Part shown: piece after piece, positions 18,379 through 26,940 of the stretch
Numbering within the stretch: position 1 is the stretch's first letter
Layout: the number at the start of each line of letters is the position of its first letter
Assembly: GCA_013821195.1 (NCBI GenBank)
Contig: JACDHG010000002.1
Coordinates: 1-43,469, forward strand
DNA length: 43,469 nt
From: Propionibacteriales bacterium
GTDB taxonomy: Bacteria > Actinomycetota > Actinomycetes > Propionibacteriales > Nocardioidaceae
Direction of reading: 5' to 3'
Translations under genes and position numbers: made by a program
Notes under the pieces: model-generated
Database searches by the model: none
What the model saw: only the letters and a program-made list of their open reading frames with translations
Told to the model about the DNA's origin: nothing

Positions 18379-20745
18379 GTGACAACGACGCCAGAGCTCT
18401 CGGCAGCGGGGCGCCTCTCCGCGGGCTATGCCGGCTCGGTAGTCGCACTCAGATGGTGGATCATCGCCTTCTGGCTGCTCGCAACCGTTGGCTCGCTCGC
18501 TGTACTTCCTGACCTCGACGAGAACAAGGGTGGCGACGGTCTCAAGGGTCTGCTGAGCGTCGAGACTCCTGCGGTGCGAAACGAGCTGCGGTCGCTGGAG
18601 ACCTTCGGCTTCCCCTTGCTCGCCCGCACGGTCCTGGTCCAGCGCAACCCCGAGGGCCTGTCCGTCTATGACCAGGCGCGCACGGTTACCAACGCGGTGG
18701 CGGTGAACGAGGGCAAGTACGACGCCGGGCCGATCCTCGGGGCCTTACCCCTCACCAATGCGCTCGCGATCTTCCCCGGCTCCCGGGAACGCGACACGAC
18801 TGCTCTGACCTACCTCTTCTTCGACCCCAAGGTGTCCTTCGGCCGTCAGCTTCGGGAGGCACGCGAGTACGGCGACAGCTTCTTCAAGCCTCGCGACGAC
18901 GTCGTCGGCGTGACGGGATCAGTCCCGGCGCGAGCCACGCAGGGGAGCATCATCGGCGACAAGCTGCCTCTGGTCGAGCTGTCGACCCTGATCGCGATCG
19001 TCCTGATCGTCGGGCTTGCCTTTCGGTCCATCGCCGCTCCAGCTGCTGCCCTCGGCGTGACAGCCGTGGCATACGTGATGACGCTGCGGCTCTCGGGGAC
19101 GCTGGCGCAGCTCTTCGGGGTGGCCACGCCGAGCGAGCTCGAGCCTGTCGTGGTTGCGATGCTGCTCGGGATCGTCACCGACTACGTGGTCTTCTTCTTC
19201 TCGGCACTACGGAACGAGCTGGCGACCGGCGCGGCCAAGCACGATGCGGTCCGGGTCGCGACCGCGCGATTCGGCCCCATCGTTGCTGTGGCCGGGCTGG
19301 CCGTCGCCGCTGGTACCGCTGCGCTTTTCGCAGCAGAGTCTGCCTTCTTCAGGGCACTCGGTCCGGCTCTCGTGCTCACCGTCCTGGTCGGGCTCCTGGT
19401 CGCCGTCACGCTGGTCCCTGCGGTGATGGCCGTGATGGGACGAGTTGTCTTCTGGCCTACCCGAGACGTGGCGGCTCGGGCAGATCACGCCGTGGCGGGC
19501 CCGGATAGGCCGAGGGCGTCAGACCGCTACTCACCCAGTGCACGGTTCGCCCATCGTCGCGGATTGGCGGGTCTCGTCGTGGTCGGCTGCGTCGGAGGTC
19601 TGACCCTCGCCGCCCTTCCGCTGCTGCGGCTGGACCTCGGAGTCTCGTTTGTCGCCTCCCTGCCCGCGGACACCGACGTACGACGTGCATCTGCGGCCGC
19701 CCAAGCAGGGTTCGCCCCTGGCATCTTGTCCCCAACCGTCGTACTGGTGGAGGGAGACGGCATCACCTCGCAACGCCGGCAGCTGGCCGAGCTGGGAACG
19801 CTGTTGAAGGCGCAGCCCGGAGTCGCCGGAGTGCTCGGCCCCGGCGACCAGCCTCTCAGGCAGGAGACCGACATCTTGTTGGCGCGCAGCGGGGACGCTG
19901 CTCGATACCTGGTGGTGCTCGCAGCCGAGCCGCTCGGGGCGACAGCCATCAACACGGTCGGCCGGCTGTCCAGCCAACTCCCTGACCTGCTTGCTCGCAG
20001 CGGCCTCGCGGACGCCACGAGTCGGGTGCCGGGAGACACCGTCACGGCCGGGCTGCCTGGAGACACCGTCACGGCCGGGCTGGCTGGAGACACCGCAACC
20101 GCGGCGTTCATCGTCGAGCTGACCGAGCGCGATCTCGTCCGCATCGCGGTGGCGGCGCTTCTCGCGAACCTGCTCATGCTGCTGTTGTTCCTGCGAGCAG
20201 TGGTCGCCGCGCTGTACCTGCTCGCAGCGTCACTCCTGTCCGTCTCTGCCTCACTCGGTTTGACGACGCTGCTCTTCGAGCATGTGTCGCCGGGACAAGG
20301 CTTGACCTTCTATGTGCCGTTCGCCGCCGCCGTCTTGTTGTTGGCCTTCGGTTCCGACTACAACATCTTCGGGGTTGGTCATGTGTGGGACGAAGCCCGA
20401 CGTCGGCTGTTGGCGGACGCCATCGTCAGCGCCATGCCAGGGACGACCCGGGCGCTCACCGCTGCGGGGCTTGCCCTGGCAGCAAGCTTCGGGCTGCTGG
20501 CGGTCGTCCCGCTGCTGCCATTCCGCCAGCTCGCCTTCGCCATGTCAGTCGGGATCCTCCTCGACGTCTTCGTCGTCCGGCTGCTTCTCATGCCGGCGTT
20601 GCTCACAGTCGTCGGACCGGCCAGTGCGTGGCCGAGTAAGCGCCTGCGGACGTGGTCAGCCACAACCTCGAGTCAGCGCGTCAGCCCACTCGCCCTCGGC
20701 CTCCCTCAAGAGACGGCCTCGCACCGGGACAAGAGCCCGCCCTGA
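18379..20745 (+). CDS. MMPL/RND family transporter
   Basis: 788 aa, two RND-like TM bundles (LLGIVTDYVVFFFSALRNE; LLLAFGSDYNIFGVGHVWDEA). Confidence 0.92.
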   Translation: MTTTPELSAAGRLSAGYAGSVVALRWWIIAFWLLATVGSLAVLPDLDENKGGDGLKGLLSVETPAVRNELRSLETFGFPLLARTVLVQRNPEGLSVYDQARTVTNAVAVNEGKYDAGPILGALPLTNALAIFPGSRERDTTALTYLFFDPKVSFGRQLREAREYGDSFFKPRDDVVGVTGSVPARATQGSIIGDKLPLVELSTLIAIVLIVGLAFRSIAAPAAALGVTAVAYVMTLRLSGTLAQLFGVATPSELEPVVVAMLLGIVTDYVVFFFSALRNELATGAAKHDAVRVATARFGPIVAVAGLAVAAGTAALFAAESAFFRALGPALVLTVLVGLLVAVTLVPAVMAVMGRVVFWPTRDVAARADHAVAGPDRPRASDRYSPSARFAHRRGLAGLVVVGCVGGLTLAALPLLRLDLGVSFVASLPADTDVRRASAAAQAGFAPGILSPTVVLVEGDGITSQRRQLAELGTLLKAQPGVAGVLGPGDQPLRQETDILLARSGDAARYLVVLAAEPLGATAINTVGRLSSQLPDLLARSGLADATSRVPGDTVTAGLPGDTVTAGLAGDTATAAFIVELTERDLVRIAVAALLANLLMLLLFLRAVVAALYLLAASLLSVSASLGLTTLLFEHVSPGQGLTFYVPFAAAVLLLAFGSDYNIFGVGHVWDEARRRLLADAIVSAMPGTTRALTAAGLALAASFGLLAVVPLLPFRQLAFAMSVGILLDVFVVRLLLMPALLTVVGPASAWPSKRLRTWSATTSSQRVSPLALGLPQETASHRDKSPP
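20032..20085 (+). repeat. In-frame 27-bp tandem repeat (2 copies plus a partial third)
   Basis: ggagacaccgtcacggccgggctg(cct/gct) twice, then ggagacaccg; encodes GDTVTAGLPGDTVTAGLAGDTATAA. Confidence 0.9.
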
Positions 20746-20823
20746 ACAGGCCCCAGTCGAGCGTCGCCACCCGAGGACGATTCTCCGTCCAGACGAGACA
20801 ACGGAGGACGTGCTGGAGCCGAC

Positions 20824-21657
20824 TCACCTCGGGTCGACGAGGATCCACCGCTGTGTCCTTTCGTCGTAGCGGATGAGTCCTTGTCGCGCGAAGGCGTCCA
20901 ACCAACCACTCATCGGCCACCAGCCCCAACGTCGGAAGAAGATGACGGCGTTGCGGAGGATGTCCTCGATGTGCTCGACAGGTGGATCGGTCGTGGGGTG
21001 GTGCTGGTGGTAGGCCCAGGCGCCACCGAGCCAGGTGAGCGGCACCTCGTGCCGCGCGGCGATCTGACCGAAGTCCGTGTCCTCGCAGCCGTACCCTTCG
21101 TAGTCCTCGCAGAAGCCACCGAGGTCCCGCCACAACGACCGGTGCACGGCGAACGACAGGGACCAGAACAGGTGGTGGTCACCGTTGGGGATCACTCCGG
21201 TCTCGGGTGGTACGGGTCGTGCGGGATGCGGCTGTCCGATAGCCGCGAGCCCATTCTCGTCATACCCCTGGGGCGGGGGCGGCGGAAGGTAGGCGACCGG
21301 TCCGCACAGCAGGCTTGGTGCTGCCGCCCCGCTGGCGTGTTCGGCGTACCGCTGCAGCATCTGAGCACCGGGGATGCAGTCGACGTCGAGGAACACCAAC
21401 AGGTCAGCGTCCGCGATGAGCGCCCGCACCGCTCCGAGGTTACGCGCTTGGGCGAGTGGCAGGCGGCGGTGTGAGCACGGGAGGTCGACGACGTCGGGGC
21501 AGGGGCGGTGCACACTCAGGACGTCCCTGACTGCTGGGTCGTCCATCGCGACAACGACGTGCAGATCGGGGGGCCGGGTCCCAGCGAGTAGGCCGTGTCG
21601 TTGCCGCCGAAGATGGTCATGGCGACCGGCGACAGGGGTTACGACGGCGACGCGCAC
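20824..21657 (-). CDS. Glycosyltransferase family 2 with galactosyltransferase-like C-terminal domain
   Basis: VRVAVVTPVAGR ... LLVFLDVDCIPG ... GGFCEDYEGYGCEDTDFGQIAAR; GTG start at 21657 rather than the ORF opening at 22095. Confidence 0.85.
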   Translation of the reverse strand: MRVAVVTPVAGRHDHLRRQRHGLLAGTRPPDLHVVVAMDDPAVRDVLSVHRPCPDVVDLPCSHRRLPLAQARNLGAVRALIADADLLVFLDVDCIPGAQMLQRYAEHASGAAAPSLLCGPVAYLPPPPPQGYDENGLAAIGQPHPARPVPPETGVIPNGDHHLFWSLSFAVHRSLWRDLGGFCEDYEGYGCEDTDFGQIAARHEVPLTWLGGAWAYHQHHPTTDPPVEHIEDILRNAVIFFRRWGWWPMSGWLDAFARQGLIRYDERTQRWILVDPR

Positions 21658-22661
21658 GGCAGACACGCTCGCTCGTGTCTCGCTGCGAGTGACTCGATGG
21701 CGTCCGCGGCCCGCTGGGCGCCGTGGCCTGACGACCACGTCGTCCAGTTGCCGCCCGACCGGCGTGCCTCGGCCAGCAGCGCCGGCCACTCGCGGGCAGC
21801 TGGCCACCGGGTGACCGCGATGACAAGCCCAGCGGACCCGAGGACCCTGGCGGTCGTCACCTGCTCGTCGTGTGGCCTGGGCTCGGGGACGACAATGGCA
21901 GGGCGGCGCGCGGCGGCGACCTCGGCCAGCGCGTTCAGTCCCCCGTGGGTGACGATGACGTCGGCACTGCAGAGGATCTCCCAGGGATCGTCCACCCAGC
22001 GGCCAGCGGGGCCGCCAAGCACCGTCCACCTCCATGCGCGCGTCGCCGCCTCGGCCTCGCGCAGATCCTGGTCTCCCAGGCTCGACCCGCCACAACCTCG
22101 AAGGACAACGACACTGCGCGTGTCACCGCCCTTGGCGGTGCGGCGTCGTCCGTCGAATCGGGAGAAGGCCCCGACGTGCAGCATCTTCGCCGCCCATGTC
22201 TGGGCGCCGCCCAGCAGATCTGTGGACAGGTCCAGCGGCCACGGGGCCAGCAGCACGTCTGCCAGGGACCAGCCCAGCCGGTGGGCAGCGTCATGGCGCG
22301 TCCCGGGCAGGATCATGCTGGCCACGGGGATCCCCAGCAGGCGTGCGAGAGCGGTGACCTCGACGGAGACATCCACGACGAGCGCGGCCGGGCCGGCGCG
22401 GTGGACCCATGCGGCTATCGCCGCCATCCGTGTTCGCAGCCCCCTGCCCCCCAGTGGCGCCCAGTGCAGCTGTCCGTGCGCGGTGGGGTCCACGGCGCGG
22501 CCGTCCGCATCGTCGCGGGGCAGCTGGATCCAGTCCCCGAGCCAGTCGACCGGGCGGGCCAGCGAGGACAGTCCGGTGACGTCGTCGGAGATGTGGGCTG
22601 CGATGCATCTCGCCTGTTGCAGGTGACCGAGGCCCACGTGGTGGACGTAGTAGCCGATCAC
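21639..22661 (-). CDS. MurG/GT28-like glycosyltransferase
   Basis: VIGYYVHHVGLGHLQQARCIAAHI; VIVTHGGLNALAEVAAARRPAIVVPEPRPHDEQ; GTGA overlap with upstream gene. Confidence 0.85.
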   Translation of the reverse strand: MIGYYVHHVGLGHLQQARCIAAHISDDVTGLSSLARPVDWLGDWIQLPRDDADGRAVDPTAHGQLHWAPLGGRGLRTRMAAIAAWVHRAGPAALVVDVSVEVTALARLLGIPVASMILPGTRHDAAHRLGWSLADVLLAPWPLDLSTDLLGGAQTWAAKMLHVGAFSRFDGRRRTAKGGDTRSVVVLRGCGGSSLGDQDLREAEAATRAWRWTVLGGPAGRWVDDPWEILCSADVIVTHGGLNALAEVAAARRPAIVVPEPRPHDEQVTTARVLGSAGLVIAVTRWPAAREWPALLAEARRSGGNWTTWSSGHGAQRAADAIESLAARHERACLPCASPS

Positions 22662-23719
22662 GCGACCAGCTCGGCGTAGAGGCTCTCGTACCGGTCGATC
22701 ATCAGGTCCTGCGAGCAGTGAGCCAGCGCGTGGGTGCGGGCGGCGTCGCGTGAGAGTCGTGTCGCGTGTAGCAGCGCAGCGGCCAGGGCGTCGACGTCGT
22801 CCGGCTCGACCAGGACGGCGCTTTGCCCGTCCAGCAGCTCGGGCAGCGCCCCGCGGGCGAAGCCGCACACCGGCGTACCGCACGACAATGCCTCGGCGGC
22901 GACGAGGCAGTACGGCTCGTCCCAGCGTGGTGTCACGACTGAGACGCTGGCTGCGCCGGTCAGCCGCGCGAGGTCGGTGTGGTCCAGGTGCCCGAGATAG
23001 CGCACATCACCACCCAGCAACGGCGCGATGCACGTGGAGAAGTAGTCGTTGTCGCTGACCGGCCCGACGATGTCCAATGGCAGCCCGACCAGGCGAGCCG
23101 CTCGGATGGCCAGATCGGCGCCCTTCTCCGGCACCAACCGTCCCGACCAAAGCAGCGGACCTCCCCCGGGGCCGCGCTGCCACACATCAGGGTCCACACC
23201 GTTCGCGATGACGCGGATCGACGGGATCTGGGAACGCCAGGCCCGTGCCGTGTGCGCGCTCACGGCCGCGAAGGTCACCGGGCACGGACCGACCTGGACG
23301 GCAGACTCCAGCCACGGGGTCGGAGGGGTGTGAAGCGTGCAGACCATCGGCACGGGGATCATCCGCGCCATCGCGATCGGTAGATGATGCAGGCAGTTGT
23401 TGTGCACGATGTCGAAGTCATCGCTGGCTGCCAGGTCGAGCATCAGCCCGAGGTAGGCGTGGTGCTCCTCCAGCCACCCGTCTTCGCTCATGCTCACGTC
23501 TGCTCTGGCGGCGTCGCTGATCTGCGGTCGCGCCGCGATGATCTGCTCGACGTTCAGGTCGGGATCGCAGTCAGCTCCTCCGAAGACTGTGACCGCATGG
23601 CCTCGTCGCTGCAGGCCGCGCACCATCGCCCACGTATGCGCCTCGAGACCGCCGGCGAACGGCTGATGGATCGGGAAGCGGGCAGACCCGATGAATGCGA
23701 CCCGTAGTGGCCGGGTCAT
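22658..23719 (-). CDS. Glycosyltransferase family 4 (GT-B)
   Basis: GGLEAHTWAMVRGLQRRGHAVTVFGG; NGVDPDVWQ; WSGRLVPEKGADLAIRAAR; EPYCLVAAEALSCGTPVCGFARGALPELL. Confidence 0.93.
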   Translation of the reverse strand: MTRPLRVAFIGSARFPIHQPFAGGLEAHTWAMVRGLQRRGHAVTVFGGADCDPDLNVEQIIAARPQISDAARADVSMSEDGWLEEHHAYLGLMLDLAASDDFDIVHNNCLHHLPIAMARMIPVPMVCTLHTPPTPWLESAVQVGPCPVTFAAVSAHTARAWRSQIPSIRVIANGVDPDVWQRGPGGGPLLWSGRLVPEKGADLAIRAARLVGLPLDIVGPVSDNDYFSTCIAPLLGGDVRYLGHLDHTDLARLTGAASVSVVTPRWDEPYCLVAAEALSCGTPVCGFARGALPELLDGQSAVLVEPDDVDALAAALLHATRLSRDAARTHALAHCSQDLMIDRYESLYAELVA

Positions 23720-24858
23720 TGCAGCACGTCGTCGTACACGCGTCGGTGCGCAGCGGCGATCTGCTCCCGCTCCTGCAACCGCTCATGCACCCGCGCGCGC
23801 CACTGCGGTCGCGTGTCGTACGCGGTCCGGATCGCTGCCCGCAACGATGCCGAGTCCAGACCTGACTCGTCGTGTCTGTAGGGCAGGCAAGGGCGCTGCT
23901 CAGCGACGTAGCCGCAGCTCGGAGCAACGACGGCAGTGCCGAGGTCGTAGCAGGCCTCCAGCCATCCCGAGTGCGTGCCGAACCGGTAGGGCAGCACTGA
24001 CACGTCGAGGCTCTGCAGGTAGTCCCAAAGCTCGGCATCGCTGAAGCAGTCGTGCACTCGCAGGTCGATCTCGCCTCGCGCCGAGGCGGCGCGCAGATAC
24101 CCCACGAGCTCAGCGTCATACCGGGCTCCGCCGGTGTCGTAGACGTCAGGATGGATGTCGACCTGCAGTCGCGCATCGAGCAACAGTGCGATCTCCTCGG
24201 CCAGCAAGCGGACGACTGGCAGGGGGTCCATGCTCGCTCGGACACTCTTGGCGTGCACACCCACGACGAACTTCGATGCACGCGGGCGCGGCGACTGCAT
24301 CCGGTCCGGGTCGACCACATGCGGATGCGGCAGCACCAGCGGTCGTCGCCCCCATCGGTGAGCCACCGCCGCGGCCGCTCCCGGGGTGAGCGTGATCAGC
24401 GCGTCGGCTGCCGGGATGAGTACGTCGAGATGCGCGTCATGCTCACCCGGGAGGAGGTGGTGGGGGTTGCGTAGGTCATGAACGGTGTAGACGAGCGGTC
24501 TCCCCAGCCGCCGCAGCGTCTCCACCAGCTCGATGAGGTCGCGTACGTCCAATGCATCGAACCCGAAGTGCACGTGGAAGACGTCGAACTCGGCGTGGTG
24601 CGCTCGAACCCAGTCCGCCGAGAGCATTGCCGGCGGCCACCATTGACCTGGGACCGTGACCTCACCTGCCGGTCTCGGGTCGTCGAGCCGGCGGACCCTG
24701 TCATCCACAGTGGGATGCGTGAGGTGCTGGACGTACACATGGCCAGCCGGGACGGATGCTACCCGGATCAGCGAAGCGTCAGATCCCAGCCCGATCTGTG
24801 CCATCGGCGCCGTCATCGTCCGAGCACGCACTTCCCGCGAATGGACAGCGATCGGCAT
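23716..24858 (-). CDS. GT4-like glycosyltransferase (GT-B); start uncertain
   Basis: FDVFHVHFGFDALDVRDLIELVETLRRLGRPLVYTVHDLRNPHH; DALITLTPGAAAAVAHRWG; DVSVLPYRFGTHSGWLEACYDLGTAVVAPSCGYVAEQ; ATGA overlap with downstream gene. Confidence 0.85.
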   Translation of the reverse strand: MPIAVHSREVRARTMTAPMAQIGLGSDASLIRVASVPAGHVYVQHLTHPTVDDRVRRLDDPRPAGEVTVPGQWWPPAMLSADWVRAHHAEFDVFHVHFGFDALDVRDLIELVETLRRLGRPLVYTVHDLRNPHHLLPGEHDAHLDVLIPAADALITLTPGAAAAVAHRWGRRPLVLPHPHVVDPDRMQSPRPRASKFVVGVHAKSVRASMDPLPVVRLLAEEIALLLDARLQVDIHPDVYDTGGARYDAELVGYLRAASARGEIDLRVHDCFSDAELWDYLQSLDVSVLPYRFGTHSGWLEACYDLGTAVVAPSCGYVAEQRPCLPYRHDESGLDSASLRAAIRTAYDTRPQWRARVHERLQEREQIAAAHRRVYDDVLQ

Positions 24859-25047
24859 CGGATCACGCGCCTTCCGTTCGTCGATTCGCAGCGGTCCCAG
24901 AGCCGTGAGTACCCAGGGACCTTGGATTCAGTCATGCCGTGGGCAGGGCGGTCGTCAACTTGTCAGGGGTCAGTGGTCTCAGGGTCCTGGCCTTGAAGTC
25001 CGCGAAGAGCGTGCGGCCCTTTATGCCTCATCCTTGTGATTTGTACT

Positions 25048-25064
25048 ATACCCCCCTATGGTAT
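25048..25064. promoter_or_regulatory. CsoR-family-like operator / promoter element upstream of MFS gene
   Basis: ATACCccccctatGGTAT-type pseudopalindrome with a C tract, 50 bp upstream of ATG 25114. Confidence 0.5.
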
Positions 25065-25113
25065 TCACGAAATCATGCAACTCCCCGTCCACTCAGTTCC
25101 AAGGAGGACATCG

Positions 25114-26580
25114 ATGTCCGGTCGCACTACCCCGCCGACCACACGCAGGTGGCTCGGGCTGGCAGTGATTGCCGCGGCTCAGTTCATGGTCATCATGGAC
25201 ACCTCGATCATCGGTGTCGCACTTCCTGAGATGCAGGTCGATCTCGGCTTCTCGCAGGAGAACCTGTCCTGGGTCTTCAACGCGTACGTCGTCACCCTGG
25301 GCGGTCTGCTGCTCCTCGGCGGCAGACTGTCCGACCTGTTCGGTGCCCGGCGCGTCTTCAGCACCGGCTGGGCCCTGCTGATCGTCGGATCGGTCGTCGC
25401 CGGGATGGCCGACACCGTCAGCGTCGAGCTGGTGGGCCGCGCCGTCCAGGGAGGGGGCGCGGCGTTGATCGCTCCATCCGCGCTGACGCTGCTGATGATG
25501 CTCTTCGGCAGCGACCCACGAGAGCTGACCAAGGCGCTGGCGCTCTATGGCGCAGCCGCGCCGGCTGGCGGGACGGCCGGTGTCTTCCTCGGTGGGGTGA
25601 TCACCGAGTACGTCAGCTGGCCGTGGGTGTTCTACATCAATGTCCCGATCGCAGTCGCCGTCCTGGCCGCGGTGCCGGCCGTCATGCCGGCCGGGGGCGC
25701 GGGACGTCGCGGCGGTGTCGACGTGTTCGGCGCGCTCACCGTGACAGGCGGTCTCGCCGCGGCCGTGTTCGCGATCGTGCAAGCACCCGAGGTCGGCTGG
25801 GACGCCGGACAGACCTGGCTCGTGCTCGCCGTTGCGGCAGTGCTCCTCGTCGTCTTCGTCGCCATCCAGAACGCACGGCGTGAGCCGCTGATGCGGTTGG
25901 GGATCTTCAAGACGCCCAACCTTGCCGCCGCCAACCTCACCCAGCTGCTGCTCGGAGCGGCCTGGATCCCGATGTGGTTCTTCCTCAACCTGTATCTGCA
26001 GCAAGTCCTTGGCTACAGCGCCTTCCCCAGCGGAGCCGCCCTCTTGCCGATGACCGTCCTTATCATGATCGGCATGATCGCGCTGGCGCCTACGGCCATC
26101 GGACGGTTCGGGCCAAAGGTGATCGTGACCGGGCTCCTCGTGCTGGCGGCCGGAATGGGCTGGCTGTCGTTGGTCCGCCCGGAAGGCTCCTTCTGGGTCG
26201 ATGTGCTGCCGGCATCCCTGGTCGCTGCGCTGGGCATGTCGCTCGCCTTCATCCCATCGTTGGGCACGGCGATCTCCAGCGCCCGCCCGGAGGAGGGCGG
26301 CCTGGCCGCGGGGATCGTCAACACCAGCTACCAGGTCGGGTCAGCACTCGGCCTGGCGGCGATGACAGCACTGGCAGCGGCCCAAGGTGCCGACCAGCTC
26401 GGCGAGCCGACCGCCCTGACCGAGGGGTTCTCAGCAGCATTCCTCGGTGCCGCCGTCATCGCGGTCGTCGGCGCCGTTGCTGCTGCGGTTCTCCTGCGCA
26501 GGCCACCCACGCCACCGTCCGAGACAGCCGCAGGCGAGAAGGCTGCGCCCGACTCGGCCAAGCAGCAGAACCGGGTTTGA
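25114..26580 (+). CDS. MFS transporter, DHA2/EmrB-QacA family
   Basis: aaggagg at 25101-25107 before ATG 25114; FMVIMDTSIIGVALPEMQVDLGFSQENLSWVFNAYVVTLGGLLLLGGRLSDLFGARRVF; WPWVFYINVPIA. Confidence 0.95.
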   Translation: MSGRTTPPTTRRWLGLAVIAAAQFMVIMDTSIIGVALPEMQVDLGFSQENLSWVFNAYVVTLGGLLLLGGRLSDLFGARRVFSTGWALLIVGSVVAGMADTVSVELVGRAVQGGGAALIAPSALTLLMMLFGSDPRELTKALALYGAAAPAGGTAGVFLGGVITEYVSWPWVFYINVPIAVAVLAAVPAVMPAGGAGRRGGVDVFGALTVTGGLAAAVFAIVQAPEVGWDAGQTWLVLAVAAVLLVVFVAIQNARREPLMRLGIFKTPNLAAANLTQLLLGAAWIPMWFFLNLYLQQVLGYSAFPSGAALLPMTVLIMIGMIALAPTAIGRFGPKVIVTGLLVLAAGMGWLSLVRPEGSFWVDVLPASLVAALGMSLAFIPSLGTAISSARPEEGGLAAGIVNTSYQVGSALGLAAMTALAAAQGADQLGEPTALTEGFSAAFLGAAVIAVVGAVAAAVLLRRPPTPPSETAAGEKAAPDSAKQQNRV

Positions 26581-26613
26581 TCGACTTGTCATAGAGTCCG
26601 CCGGAACAAGTCG

Positions 26614-26940
26614 TCAGTCCTTCTTCGCCGGTGACCAGAGTGAGCCTGCATGTGCGGCGTCGCGGATCTCCCCCACCAGCTCCTCGAGGACGTCTTCGAG
26701 CGCCACCACCCCTAGGACCGTTCCGGCTCATCGACGACCCGTCCCGGGTGGGCGCCACGGCTCTGCATAGTCGTCAGAGCATTGTGCAGGAGTCGGCAAC
26801 GGGCGGACCCACTTGTGGGCCGCCGCGACCTCCTCGCGCGTGAAGGCCGAGGTGATCTCGTCCTTGGGCTCAACCCTCAGCAGCCGCAGGACGGGGTTGT
26901 CGATGGCGTTGAGGAGCACGACGAGCCGGATGACGCGCTA
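26614..26940 (-). pseudogene. Remnant of CNNM/CorC-type (DUF21-CBS) hemolysin-family protein
   Basis: RVIRLVVLLNAIDNPVLRLLRVEPKDEITSAFTREEVAA, then (frameshifted) ALTTMQSRGAHPGRVVDEPER, then VLGVVALEDVLEELVGEIRDAAHAGSLWSPAKKD*. Confidence 0.8.

Noticed and set aside
20824-22095. 423-aa version of the GT2 gene starting at 22095
   Set aside because: The N-terminal ~145 residues are out-of-frame translation of the MurG-like gene; the real start is near GTG 21657.
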